In this document: positions 17,429 to 25,426 of the stretch, piece after piece
Position numbering within the stretch: position 1 is the stretch's first letter
How the letters are laid out: every line of letters starts with the position of its first letter
NCBI GenBank assembly: GCA_001941135.1
Contig: MSHL01000028.1
Coordinates: 1 to 43,404 of the forward strand
Length of the DNA stretch: 43,404 nt
Direction of reading: 5' to 3'
DNA from: Ruminococcus sp. Zagget11
GTDB taxonomy: Bacteria; Bacillota; Clostridia; Oscillospirales; Ruminococcaceae
Position numbers and translations under genes: made by a program
The notes under the pieces: model-generated
What the model saw: only the letters and a program-made list of their open reading frames with translations
What the model was told of the DNA's origin: nothing
The model's database searches: none

Positions 17429-18160
17429 ATGGAGAAAATAAGACTGCAAAAAATTCTTTCCGAAAGCGGAATTTGCTCTCGCCGCAAAGCGGAGGAGCTT
17501 ATTAACAGCGGAAGAGTAATAGTAAACGGCAAGCCTGCCAAATTAGGTGATAAGGCGAACGACAAGGATGTCATACTGATTGACGGAGAACGCCTGAAAT
17601 ACACCAAAAAGCGTAAGAAGCTGTATATTATGCTGAACAAGCCCCGCGGATATGTAACCACCATGTCCGATGAGCTGGACAGAAAATGCGTTACAGAGCT
17701 GCTGACAGGTATTGACGAAAGAGTATATCCAATAGGCAGGCTCGACCGCAATTCCGAGGGACTTCTGCTCTTTACCAATGACGGTAATTTCGCCAACAAT
17801 ATAATGCACCCCTCTAAGCACGTCAGCAAGACCTATCGTGTTACGCTTCACTCCGCCGTATCGGAGCAGCAGCTTATTACCCTGCAAAACGGCGTTAAAC
17901 TGGATGACGGCACTGTGACCCTCCCCGCCACGGTAAGCGTTGAGGTGGCATCGGCTGAAAGGACTGTGCTGAGAATAACCATACATGAGGGTAAAAACCG
18001 CCAGATAAGACGAATGTGTGAATCACTGGGACTTGAGGTCGCTCGTCTTCGCCGAACCTCTATTGGCCCTGTAAAACTGGGAATGTTAAAGCCCGGAACA
18101 TGGCGGGAGCTTACCTCGGAGGAGGTAAGGGCGCTGAGAAATGCTGCGGGTGAAAAATAA
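17429..18160 (+). CDS. rluB: 23S rRNA pseudouridine synthase (RluB/RsuA family)
   Basis: The enzyme converts a uridine of 23S rRNA to pseudouridine. An S4 RNA-binding domain occupies about residues 1-60 (IRLQKILSESGICSRRKAEELI). The catalytic domain contains GRLDRNSEGLLLFTNDG, with the catalytic Asp in RLDRNSEG, and later IHEGKNRQIRRMCESLGLEV. ATG 17429 (243 residues) has AAAAGG about 10 bases upstream and fits homologues better than the in-frame TTG at 17411. RluB rather than RluE or RsuA is inferred from neighbourhood. spmA and spmB, often found just before it, are absent. Confidence 0.92.
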   Translation: MEKIRLQKILSESGICSRRKAEELINSGRVIVNGKPAKLGDKANDKDVILIDGERLKYTKKRKKLYIMLNKPRGYVTTMSDELDRKCVTELLTGIDERVYPIGRLDRNSEGLLLFTNDGNFANNIMHPSKHVSKTYRVTLHSAVSEQQLITLQNGVKLDDGTVTLPATVSVEVASAERTVLRITIHEGKNRQIRRMCESLGLEVARLRRTSIGPVKLGMLKPGTWRELTSEEVRALRNAAGEK

Positions 18161-18170
18161 TACAGTAAAT

Positions 18171-18209
18171 GCGGCAGGAACACGAAAATGCTCCTGCCGC
18201 TTATATTTT
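18171..18209. terminator. Terminator shared by rluB and the convergent M18 gene
   Basis: GCGGCAGGA at 18171-18179 pairs perfectly with TCCTGCCGC at 18192-18200. A T-rich TTATATTTT follows on the plus strand. It lies between two genes ending towards each other, so it may act in both directions, though the minus-strand T run is poor. Confidence 0.82.
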
Positions 18210-18214
18210 ACCTG

Positions 18215-19624
18215 TTATTCACCTAAAAAGCACTTGAATGCCTTATATGCGTGATATACGTCAATCTTCGATACTATCTCGTATGGTGCATGCATACAGA
18301 GCACGGGAACACCTATATCGATAGTGTCCACATTAAGGTTTGCTATATATGCGGCTACCGTTCCGCCGCCGCCCATGTCAACTCTTCCAAGCTCACCGGT
18401 CTGCCAAATAACCTCATTGCTGTCAAGCAAACCTCTTACTCTTCCAACAAATTCCGCCGATGCGTCGGAGGTTCCCGACTTTCCTCTCGAACCTGTGAAT
18501 TTAGTCACGCATACGCCGTAATTCAGATAAGCCGCATTGCGTTTTTCTATAACATCGGGGAATGTGGGATCAAAAGCCGCATTTACGTCTGCCGACAGAC
18601 ACTCGGAAGCGCTCAATACCGTTCTGCCGTCAGTTCCGAAGCACTCGGCAAGATCCTCAATGAAATATCTGAGGTATGCGGATTTAAGTCCGGTATTTCC
18701 GTCCGAACCCGTTTCCTCCTTGTCGGTAAGGACAACTATTGCTGTCTTTGTGGAGTTTTTCACATCAAACAGCGCCGAAAATGCGGTATATGCACACACT
18801 CTGTCATCGTGACCGTATGAGCCTATCATACTGCGGTCAAAGCCTACGTCCTTTGCCTTAAACGCAGGTACAGCCTCCAGCTCTGCGGAAAGGAAATCGT
18901 CCTCAACCACACCGTACTTTTCGTTGAGAATTTGCATTATGGCAAGCTTTACCCTTTCGCTTTCCTTGTCATCTCTGAAAGGACGGGAACCCACAAGTAT
19001 ATTAAGCTCCTCACCCTTGATAAGCTCGCCCGGTGTACGCTTCATCTGCTCCTGTGCAAGGTGGGGCAGCAGGTCGGTAACACAGAATACGGGATCATTT
19101 TCATCCTCACCGATTGTCACGGTTATGCTTGTGCCATCGGATTTTACTATGACACCGTGGAGTGAAAGAGGAATTGTAGCCCACTGGTATTTCTTTATGC
19201 CGCCATAGTAGTGGGTTTTAAACAGCGCGTGTTCATTGTCCTCATAAAGGGGATTTTGCTTCATATCAAGTCTGGGAGAATCGATATGCGCCGCCGCAAT
19301 ATGCACTCCCTCGGAAATATCCTTTGAACCGATAAGAGCAAGGACTACAGCTTTATTACGGTTGAGGGTATATATTCTATCTCCTGCGGAAAGCTTCATT
19401 CCCTTATGGAACTGCTTAAATCCAAGCTTTTCCGCCGCGGCAACGATGTAAGCGGTAGCTTCTCTCTCGGTTTTTGCCTTATCGAGGAAATTCTTATATT
19501 CCTCACAGTATTTGTCACACTTTGCAACCTCTTTCTCGCTCATACGGAGAAAGCCGTTTTTCTTTTCCGAAAAAAGCTTTTCCTTAAGCTCCTTTGCTTG
19601 GGATTTTTCTTCATTTTTTGCCAT
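18215..19624 (-). CDS. M18 family aminopeptidase
   Basis: This is a dinuclear zinc aminopeptidase of the M18 group, cytosolic and dodecameric in relatives. Metal and catalytic motifs are present: AAHIDSPRLDMK, VVLTDKEETGSDGNTG (Glu-Glu pair), LSADVNAAF, and the final His in VLCMHAPYEIVSK. GVCVTKFTGSRGKSG is also family-typical. The start is the ATG at 19624 (469 residues): the upstream in-frame ATG at 19642 is formed by the AAAGGA ribosome binding site itself. The yellow fever of alternatives is small; M20 or M42 enzymes lack these motifs. It is the last gene of the DUF951-prfA operon, separated from the transglycosylase by 27 bases. Confidence 0.94.
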   Translation of the reverse strand: MAKNEEKSQAKELKEKLFSEKKNGFLRMSEKEVAKCDKYCEEYKNFLDKAKTEREATAYIVAAAEKLGFKQFHKGMKLSAGDRIYTLNRNKAVVLALIGSKDISEGVHIAAAHIDSPRLDMKQNPLYEDNEHALFKTHYYGGIKKYQWATIPLSLHGVIVKSDGTSITVTIGEDENDPVFCVTDLLPHLAQEQMKRTPGELIKGEELNILVGSRPFRDDKESERVKLAIMQILNEKYGVVEDDFLSAELEAVPAFKAKDVGFDRSMIGSYGHDDRVCAYTAFSALFDVKNSTKTAIVVLTDKEETGSDGNTGLKSAYLRYFIEDLAECFGTDGRTVLSASECLSADVNAAFDPTFPDVIEKRNAAYLNYGVCVTKFTGSRGKSGTSDASAEFVGRVRGLLDSNEVIWQTGELGRVDMGGGGTVAAYIANLNVDTIDIGVPVLCMHAPYEIVSKIDVYHAYKAFKCFLGE

Positions 19625-19651
19625 ACAGCATCTTCCTTTCATTTTAGATTA

Positions 19652-20221
19652 TCAATATAAATTATTATATCCCTCGTAGGCACGCATTACTTTATTGACG
19701 TAATGCCTTGTCACATCTGAGGGGATTTCATCAAGCGCATTTCCATCGCCGCTAAGCTCCGAATCCTCAAGCCAGCCGTTCACACTGCCTCTGCCCGAAT
19801 GATATGCCGCCAATGCGGTTTCGTTATCGCCGAACTCCTCGCAAAGAAGCTTTAACAGGTATGTTCCATATTCAATGTTATACTCGGGGTTATACATATC
19901 GGAATAGCTTATCTCCCTGTCGTCGCCCATACGGTATTTTACCCACTCAAAGGCATCCTCCATAAGCTGCATAAGTCCCCTTGCGCCCACATCGGAGCAG
20001 GCATTGGGGTCAAAATTGCTTTCGGTTTTTATTACAGCGTATATCAGATTTGGGTCTACTCCGTATTTTTCGGAATAAAGCTGCACAAATTCGGAATATT
20101 TTTGGGGATATATTACCCGTCGGCTGAATTCGGGTAAACCGAATATCACAAGTGCGGCTATCAGCACAAGTGCGACAAGGGTTCTAAACCCTGACCTTGT
20201 CTTCTCCCTTGCTTTCGCCAT
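19652..20221 (-). CDS. Membrane-anchored lytic transglycosylase (SLT domain)
   Basis: The enzyme cleaves the MurNAc-GlcNAc bond of peptidoglycan. A membrane anchor lies near residues 14-31 (basic MAKAREKTRSGFR followed by VALVLIAALVIFGL). The SLT domain contains the catalytic Glu in LIYAVIKTESNFDPNA, then GARGLMQLMEDAFEW and the ALAAYHSGRGSVNGWL motif. The ATG at 20221 (189 residues) has a good AAGGAGAG site; the earlier in-frame start at 20263 lies inside coaE and has none. Relatives include YjbJ and the Slt C-terminal domain. It lies 14 bases after coaE. Confidence 0.93.
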   Translation of the reverse strand: MAKAREKTRSGFRTLVALVLIAALVIFGLPEFSRRVIYPQKYSEFVQLYSEKYGVDPNLIYAVIKTESNFDPNACSDVGARGLMQLMEDAFEWVKYRMGDDREISYSDMYNPEYNIEYGTYLLKLLCEEFGDNETALAAYHSGRGSVNGWLEDSELSGDGNALDEIPSDVTRHYVNKVMRAYEGYNNLY

Positions 20222-20235
20222 TAAAACTCTCCTTA

Positions 20236-20847
20236 TTACTCTCGGTGCATAATCCTGCGGCACAGCTCCTCCGTTCTTTGGACAAGCTGTTCGTCAGTGC
20301 CGCCATTGCGAATAACATAATCCGCTTTTTCATAAAAAAAGCTTTCATCATGCTGGCTTGAAAATCTTTTTTTTGCAGACTCGGCGGTTATTCCGTCCCT
20401 TTTCATTATACGCTCAAGCCTTATTTCCTCATCGGCAGTAACCGCGACTATAAGGTCACATAATTTGTCAGCACCCGCCTCAAAAAGTGTGGGCGCATCA
20501 AGGAGGATATACTTTTTTCCCTCGGAGGAAAGCCTTTCGGCATGATCTGCAATCAGTCTGTTAATATGCGGATAGATAATACAGTCAAGCCTTTTCAGAC
20601 GTTCTTTGTCGGAAAATACAATTTCACCCAATCGCTTTCTGTCAAGAGTACCGCTCGGAGTGATGATTTCACTGCCAAACTCACGGGACAACTCCTCCGG
20701 TGCGGGACTGCTCGGAAGAACAGCCTCTCGTGCGATTATATCACAGTCTATTACTCCGAAGCCGTTTTCGGCGAACACTCTTGCGGCTGTGGTTTTTCCC
20801 GCGCCGCTTTGACCCGTAAGCCCCACGGTGTATGCATTCCCTATCAC
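20236..20847 (-). CDS. coaE: Dephospho-CoA kinase
   Basis: CoaE phosphorylates dephospho-CoA, the last step of coenzyme A synthesis. The P-loop GLTGQSGAGKTT is at residues 9-20, followed by DCDIIAREAV and, later, DAPTLFEAG, with RIMKRDGITAESAKKRFSSQ as the lid region. The C-terminus VIRNGGTDEQLVQRTEEL is characteristic. The 203 residues are normal. It starts with GTG behind GAGGTGA, overlapping the stop of the preceding gene by 4 bases, so translation is coupled. Confidence 0.95.
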   Translation of the reverse strand: MIGNAYTVGLTGQSGAGKTTAARVFAENGFGVIDCDIIAREAVLPSSPAPEELSREFGSEIITPSGTLDRKRLGEIVFSDKERLKRLDCIIYPHINRLIADHAERLSSEGKKYILLDAPTLFEAGADKLCDLIVAVTADEEIRLERIMKRDGITAESAKKRFSSQHDESFFYEKADYVIRNGGTDEQLVQRTEELCRRIMHRE

Positions 20848-21869
20848 AGTGAAATCACCTCGAAGCCTGCTGCCCTCAAAAGACGGTTATACACAGCCAG
20901 TCCCACGCCGCTCTGTTCGGGACAGCGCACATATATCTGATCTATACCCTTTTCATCGGCTTTCCGCAGCAATGAAAACAGCCGCTGTGCCTGCTGTTCG
21001 CCTGTTGAGCCATAGCTTATACAGCGGCAGGGACATTTGTCCTCATCACCGTCAAAAACCATTGCGGCGCAGTTATCTCCGCCATGGGCGGCTATATAAT
21101 CGGAAAAGCTGTCAATATCTCCCTTTACCACAGTGACATTTGCCTTGGGAGAATAGTGCTTATATTTCATTCCGGGGGATAGAACCCGCTCGCCATCGGA
21201 AACACATTCCGTTACTCCCTTTGCAACGGTTACGTTATCCTCCCCCACAGCTTCAGTAAGCTTTTCAAGGGTAATAAACCCGGGGCGCAAAAGGCACACC
21301 TTGCCCTCGTCCGAAACGGAAATTACCGTGGATTCAACTCCAACCTCACATGAGCCGCCGTCAACCACTGCGCTTATTCTTCCCTGCATATCGTCCATAA
21401 CGTGTACGGCAGACGTGGGACTGGGACTTCCCGACAGATTCGCGGAGGGCGCTGCCAAGGGAAAACCGCATTTATCTATAATCCGCCTTGCGGTGATGTT
21501 GGCGGGAAAACGCAGTCCTACGGTATCAAGTCCCCCACTGGTTATATAGGGTATACATTCTTTTTTCCGAAGTATCATGGTCATAGGTCCCGGCCAAAAA
21601 AGCTCGGCAAGAAGCTTTGCATTTTCGGGGACATACTCCGCATAATTATATATGTCCTCAAATCGTGAAATATGCACGATCAAGGGATTATCGGCAGGGC
21701 GACCCTTGGCGGCAAATATCTTGGCTACCGCAGTTTCATTCAAAGCATTTGCCGCAAGTCCGTAGACAGTTTCCGTTGGGATTCCCACAACCTCGCCATT
21801 TTTAAGCATTTCCGCCGCTGCCGCGATATCCTCCTCCGATGGAGAAAGCAGCTTTGTTGCATATGTCAT
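20844..21869 (-). CDS. L-threonylcarbamoyladenylate synthase (Sua5/TsaC)
   Basis: This enzyme makes threonylcarbamoyl-AMP from threonine, bicarbonate and ATP for the t6A37 modification of ANN-reading tRNAs. The YrdC-type domain holds GIPTETVYGLAANALNE near residues 31-47, IFAAKGRPADNPLIVHI near 52-68, and SANLSGSPSPT. At 341 residues it is the long Sua5 form, with a C-terminal domain (SPGMKYKHYSP linker then a Rossmann-like fold). prfA-to-sua5 order is common in Firmicutes. It overlaps coaE by 4 bases and starts 18 bases after prfA. Confidence 0.95.
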   Translation of the reverse strand: MTYATKLLSPSEEDIAAAAEMLKNGEVVGIPTETVYGLAANALNETAVAKIFAAKGRPADNPLIVHISRFEDIYNYAEYVPENAKLLAELFWPGPMTMILRKKECIPYITSGGLDTVGLRFPANITARRIIDKCGFPLAAPSANLSGSPSPTSAVHVMDDMQGRISAVVDGGSCEVGVESTVISVSDEGKVCLLRPGFITLEKLTEAVGEDNVTVAKGVTECVSDGERVLSPGMKYKHYSPKANVTVVKGDIDSFSDYIAAHGGDNCAAMVFDGDEDKCPCRCISYGSTGEQQAQRLFSLLRKADEKGIDQIYVRCPEQSGVGLAVYNRLLRAAGFEVISL

Positions 21870-21887
21870 TTTTCAATCTCCTTATGC

Positions 21888-22967
21888 TTACAGGCTGCTG
21901 TCGCTTGCGGATAGCTTAGCGGCGTTATCGGCAGTTGCAAGGGCATCTATCACTTCATCGAGATTTCCGTTAAGTATATACTCCAAACGATATATGGTAA
22001 GCCCTATTCTATGGTCGGTAAGCCTGCCCTCGGGAAAATTATAGGTTCTTATTCTCTCCGAGCGGCTGCCCGTACCTACCTGCAGCTTTCTGTCCGATGA
22101 AATTTTATCCTGCTGCTCCTGCAACATAGCATCATAAAGCCGTGTCCGCAGCACCTTCATTGCCTTATCCTTGTTCTTATACTGACTGCGTTCGTCCTGA
22201 CACTCCACAACTACACCCGTGGGAAGATGCATTATACGAACAGCGGACTCGGTTTTATTGATATGCTGACCTCCTGCTCCGGAGGCTCTGAATACATCTA
22301 TTTTCAAGTCAGTGGGATTTATCTCCAGTTCAACATCCTCAGCCTCGGGAAGAACGGCAACTGTCACAGTTGATGTCTGTATTCTGCCCTGAGCCTCGGT
22401 TTCGGGGACACGCTGTACACGGTGAACGCCGCTCTCGTACTTGAGCCGCGAATAAGCACCGTCGCCCTCTATACTGAAGGAAATTTCCTTAAATCCCCCA
22501 AGCTCCGTGGGATTTGCCCCCACAATTTCAATTTTCCAGTGTCTTGCCTCCGCATATATGGTATACATACGGAAAAGAGAATTGGCAAAAAGCGCCGCCT
22601 CCTCACCGCCTGCGGCGGCTCTTATCTCCACCACAACGTTCTTGTCATCATTGGGGTCACGGGGAATAAGCAGCAGCTTTAACTGCTCGGTAATTTGTTC
22701 TATGGACTCCTTTGCACTGTCAAGCTCCTCCTGTGCAAGCTGGCGCATTTCCGGGTCAATTCCGCTTTCGCCCAGCATTTCCAATGCACCGTCCAAATTT
22801 TCTTGACATTTCAAATACTCATGATATTTTTCTATTACGGGCGTCAGTGTCTTATGCTCCTTCATCAGCTTTGTGTACTGCTCATTGTCGCTGACAACAT
22901 CGGGATTCATAAGACTGACGTTTATTTCATCGTACCTGTCACTTATTTTTTTCAGCTTTTCCAACAT
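21888..22967 (-). CDS. prfA: Peptide chain release factor 1
   Basis: RF1 reads UAA and UAG stop codons and triggers peptide release. The 359 residues include the GGQ motif in [18 protein letters not shown] (about 230), the domain 1 coiled region at the N-terminus, and [21 protein letters not shown] near 300. That last segment and the family spacing support RF1 rather than RF2. No programmed frameshift is present. A GGGAGA ribosome binding site precedes the ATG. The DUF951 gene lies 23 bases upstream on the same strand. Confidence 0.96.
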   Translation of the reverse strand: MLEKLKKISDRYDEINVSLMNPDVVSDNEQYTKLMKEHKTLTPVIEKYHEYLKCQENLDGALEMLGESGIDPEMRQLAQEELDSAKESIEQITEQLKLLLIPRDPNDDKNVVVEIRAAAGGEEAALFANSLFRMYTIYAEARHWKIEIVGANPTELGGFKEISFSIEGDGAYSRLKYESGVHRVQRVPETEAQGRIQTSTVTVAVLPEAEDVELEINPTDLKIDVFRASGAGGQHINKTESAVRIMHLPTGVVVECQDERSQYKNKDKAMKVLRTRLYDAMLQEQQDKISSDRKLQVGTGSRSERIRTYNFPEGRLTDHRIGLTIYRLEYILNGNLDEVIDALATADNAAKLSASDSSL

Positions 22968-22990
22968 ATATTATTGCATCTCCCAAAAAA

Positions 22991-23173
22991 TCAGTTTTCA
23001 CGTTTTACAGACTTTATATTCTTTTCTATTTTATTCCTTGGCGTCATAAATTCATGACCGCAGCCCATACAGCGCAGTCTGAAATCCATACCTGAACGGA
23101 GAACAAGCATTTCCTTGCTTCCGCAGGGATGAGTTTTTTTCATTGTCAGCACATCGCCCACGCGAATATCCAT
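22991..23173 (-). CDS. DUF951 domain protein
   Basis: This 60-residue protein matches the DUF951 family: VRVGDVLTMKKTHPCGSKE-like start, then RSGMDFRLRCMGCGHEFMTPR and a basic tail. Cys 17 together with Cys 35 and Cys 38 (CxxC) could bind zinc. Family members are widespread in Firmicutes and often sit near translation or ychF genes, but the function is unknown. It is the first gene of the minus-strand operon and has its own promoter about 45 bases upstream. Confidence 0.9.
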   Translation of the reverse strand: MDIRVGDVLTMKKTHPCGSKEMLVLRSGMDFRLRCMGCGHEFMTPRNKIEKNIKSVKREN

Positions 23174-23212
23174 ATTTCACAAGCCGTCCTCTCATAGTAT
23201 AATCCGAATATA

Positions 23213-23242
23213 ATTATAACATATTTTTTGTACCAAAGGCAA
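23213..23242 (-). promoter_or_regulatory. Sigma-A promoter of the DUF951-prfA operon
   Basis: On the minus strand, TTGCCT (23237-23242) and TATAAT (23213-23218) are 18 bases apart. TG occupies the extended -10 position. Confidence 0.78.
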
Positions 23243-23322
23243 TACCTATGCATATTAATTCACATTTTTCACAAAAATAAATAGGAAAAGCCTTTTGCTT
23301 TTCACAGGAAAGGAGCATATTT

Positions 23323-23628
23323 ATGAGAATCCATGCAGATTTTTATTCCGTTGACGATGCGGATCGCGCCGCGGCGGCTTTACAGGCGGCAAATGAAGGA
23401 ATATTCGACATCAGCATAACGGATAACAGTTCAACCGAAACAGATCGAAGCTATACCGTATATGCCTCTGCAAACGGTACGGCAATGTCATCGATACTTC
23501 CCGCCGGTGGGAATACCGCGTCACATTCTGTCGGGAACGGTGCATCAATTGACGTTATATGCCGCAGCATAGAGGGCAGGCGCATACGCGGTGTGCTTAT
23601 AAACCGAGGCGGGCATAATATAACCTGA
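23323..23628 (+). CDS. Unrecognised 101-residue protein
   Basis: I do not recognise this family. The ATG is behind a strong AAAGGAG site, which argues for a real gene. Residues 1-35 suggest a beta-alpha-beta start: strand RIHADFY, a helix rich in Ala and Asp (DDADRAAAALQAA), strand IFDISITDN. A low-complexity Ser/Thr/Asn/Gly section (about 36-72) follows, then strand SIDVICRS and a final helix-strand. The layout is reminiscent of small ferredoxin-like stress proteins such as YflT, but no motif decides. No signal peptide or membrane helix is visible. The S1-domain gene lies 155 bases downstream on the same strand. Confidence 0.7.
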   Translation: MRIHADFYSVDDADRAAAALQAANEGIFDISITDNSSTETDRSYTVYASANGTAMSSILPAGGNTASHSVGNGASIDVICRSIEGRRIRGVLINRGGHNIT

Positions 23629-23713
23629 AAGGTAACTCAAAGCATTAGTCACATCACGTAAGCCAAAAAAATTGCGTATTATCAAAGGGTAATCTGCATA
23701 TAAATTTAGAGAT

Positions 23714-23761
23714 CGGAAAACGGAATAAAGCCTTCTGTTTTCCGTCCTCTGTTCTCCATTA
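23714..23761 (+). repeat. Hairpin repeat, copy 1, upstream of the S1 gene
   Basis: The left arm at 23714-23725 pairs with 23733-23744 (12 base pairs, one G-T) around a seven-base loop. The segment 23733-23761 matches 24783-24811 on the other side of the S1 gene at 25 of 29 positions. The S1 gene ribosome binding site begins just after it. Confidence 0.65.
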
Positions 23762-23783
23762 TCCGAAAAAGGACGGTATTGCA

Positions 23784-24701
23784 ATGAATAAATATTATCC
23801 TGAGGGAAGGCTGATTAACACCCTCGAAAACAAAGAAACACTTTCCTCGCCCGAAAATATCGAAAGGGCAATGAAAAGCGGTCAGCTGCTTGAAGCTACT
23901 GCCACCTTGTGCGACAGCAGCCATAATCTTATTGTTAATCTTGGAAAATATAGAGGGATTATACCTCGTGAAGAGGGTGCAGTGGGAATATCCGAGGGGA
24001 CAACAAGAGATATTGCCCTTATAACAAAGGTGGGTAAGCCCGTCTGCTTTAAGGTCATCGGCTGCAGCGAGAACGGGTATATACTTTCAAGACGCGCTGC
24101 ACAGCAGGAATGTATCGACAACTACATAGATTTCCTTACTGTCGGCGATATAATACCCGCAAGTGTCACGCACCTTGAACAATTCGGCGCATTCGTGGAC
24201 ATAGGCTGCGGCTTGCCATCGCTTATATCAATTGACTCAATATCCGTTTCGCAAATTTCCCATCCCTCGGATCGCTTTCAGACAGGTCAGCAAATCCGTG
24301 CGGCAGTAAAGGGTAAAAGCGGCAGCAGAATATGGCTGACACACAAGGAGCTTCTCGGTACATGGCAGGAAAACGCAAACGAATTTTCCTGCGGAGAAAC
24401 CGTATCGGGAATAGTCCGTTCTATTGAGGACTACGGAATATTTATTGAGCTTGCGCCAAACCTCGCAGGACTGGCGGAGTTGCGTCGGGACGTACATGAG
24501 GGACAGACGGCAACGGTTTACATAAAGGCGATAATTCCCGAAAAAATGAAAATAAAGCTGATCATCATAGACTGCTCGGAAAATACCGCACAGCCGCAGC
24601 CGCTGAAATATTATATATCCGAGGAAGTGACACATATTGACTCATGGAGGTATTCCACAGAAAATTCGTCACGTACAATTGAAACGATATTCCGTCAATA
24701 A
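23784..24701 (+). CDS. S1 RNA-binding repeat protein
   Basis: The 305 residues contain three S1-like oligonucleotide-binding units. Approximate spans are 33-110 (LLEATATLCDSSHNLIVNLGKYRGIIPREEG), 120-185 (VGDIIPASVTHLEQFGAFVDIGCGLPSLISI) and 205-265 (CGETVSGIVRSIEDYGIFIELAPNLAGL). The second and third have the GxxVxxIxxYGxFVxL pattern. It is shorter than ribosomal protein S1 and belongs with the S1-like proteins common in Clostridia, which probably bind mRNA or the ribosome. AAAGGA lies about 10 bases before the ATG. Related hairpin repeats flank the gene on both sides. The exact role is not established. Confidence 0.88.
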   Translation: MNKYYPEGRLINTLENKETLSSPENIERAMKSGQLLEATATLCDSSHNLIVNLGKYRGIIPREEGAVGISEGTTRDIALITKVGKPVCFKVIGCSENGYILSRRAAQQECIDNYIDFLTVGDIIPASVTHLEQFGAFVDIGCGLPSLISIDSISVSQISHPSDRFQTGQQIRAAVKGKSGSRIWLTHKELLGTWQENANEFSCGETVSGIVRSIEDYGIFIELAPNLAGLAELRRDVHEGQTATVYIKAIIPEKMKIKLIIIDCSENTAQPQPLKYYISEEVTHIDSWRYSTENSSRTIETIFRQ

Positions 24702-24754
24702 TACTTTACCGTTTCCGTGCAAAACAGGGGGGGCAGATTGGAGAATTGATGTCA

Positions 24755-24811
24755 GAAAACAGAAGACGGAAAAACAGCCGTTTTCTATTTTCCATCCTCG
24801 TTTCTCCATTA
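24755..24811 (+). repeat. Hairpin repeat, copy 2, between convergent genes
   Basis: 24755-24769 pairs with 24778-24792 (15 positions, one mismatch, one G-T) around an eight-base loop. GGAGAA at 24740 and TTCTCC at 24803 add an outer partial match. Segment 24783-24811 is the second copy of the 29-base sequence at 23733-23761. Its end coincides with the stop codon of the leucine-rich-repeat gene. Confidence 0.65.
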
Positions 24812-25390
24812 GTTAGCGCTGCCTCTTTGGCTTTCAAGCACCCTGTTTATGTCGTCAATATGATGTGAATAGGTTCTTCTGTCGTACCCCGCAACCCTTT
24901 TGAGAGATGGGTGTGAGAGAAGAACGGAAAGATCCTTGTCAAGTATCTTTGTTCCCACAAATCTGAATTCCTCAAGCTCTGTCAGCATAAGCAAAAACTC
25001 CAGACTTTCTATATCTCCGCATTCGTTTACGGAAAGAGTTTTCAGGTGCTTTAGCCTTGCCAAGTCCTTATATCCTTTAAGCTTGGGCGCATTTTCAATT
25101 TCAAGCTCGGAAATATAATCCGCAGGGAGACCGCATACATCCATGATTTTGGGACAATAGCGCATTTCAAGCGACTGCAGTGCGGGATACCGTTCAAGCC
25201 CCTTAAATGAAGCCGCATTTGTAAAGTACACCCGCAGCGCTTCAAGATCCGGTATATCAGGCAGACCGCAGAAATTACCGTCCTTACTTCTATGGTGATA
25301 TATTGTAAGGCATTTACAGCGTTCAAAATCAAATTCGGCAAAGCTTGACTTTGCGAGGTCAACCGTTATACATTCATCAAAATCATACAT
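24809..25390 (-). CDS. Leucine-rich-repeat-like protein
   Basis: The 193 residues show repeating short strand units with regularly spaced Leu or Ile: LEALRVYF, LQSLEMRYC, ISELEIENA, LKTLSVNEC and LEEFRFVG, each followed by a turn and a helix-like segment such as LARLKHLK. This is the layout of an irregular leucine-rich repeat or solenoid. No signal peptide or membrane helix is present, so it is probably cytoplasmic. The ligand is unknown. A GAGGTGAG site precedes the ATG, and rarA lies 36 bases upstream on the same strand. The stop codon falls at the edge of repeat copy 2. Confidence 0.78.
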   Translation of the reverse strand: MYDFDECITVDLAKSSFAEFDFERCKCLTIYHHRSKDGNFCGLPDIPDLEALRVYFTNAASFKGLERYPALQSLEMRYCPKIMDVCGLPADYISELEIENAPKLKGYKDLARLKHLKTLSVNECGDIESLEFLLMLTELEEFRFVGTKILDKDLSVLLSHPSLKRVAGYDRRTYSHHIDDINRVLESQRGSAN

Positions 25391-25426
25391 AGCTTATCTC
25401 ACCTCTTAAGGTAGGAATAAATTTAT

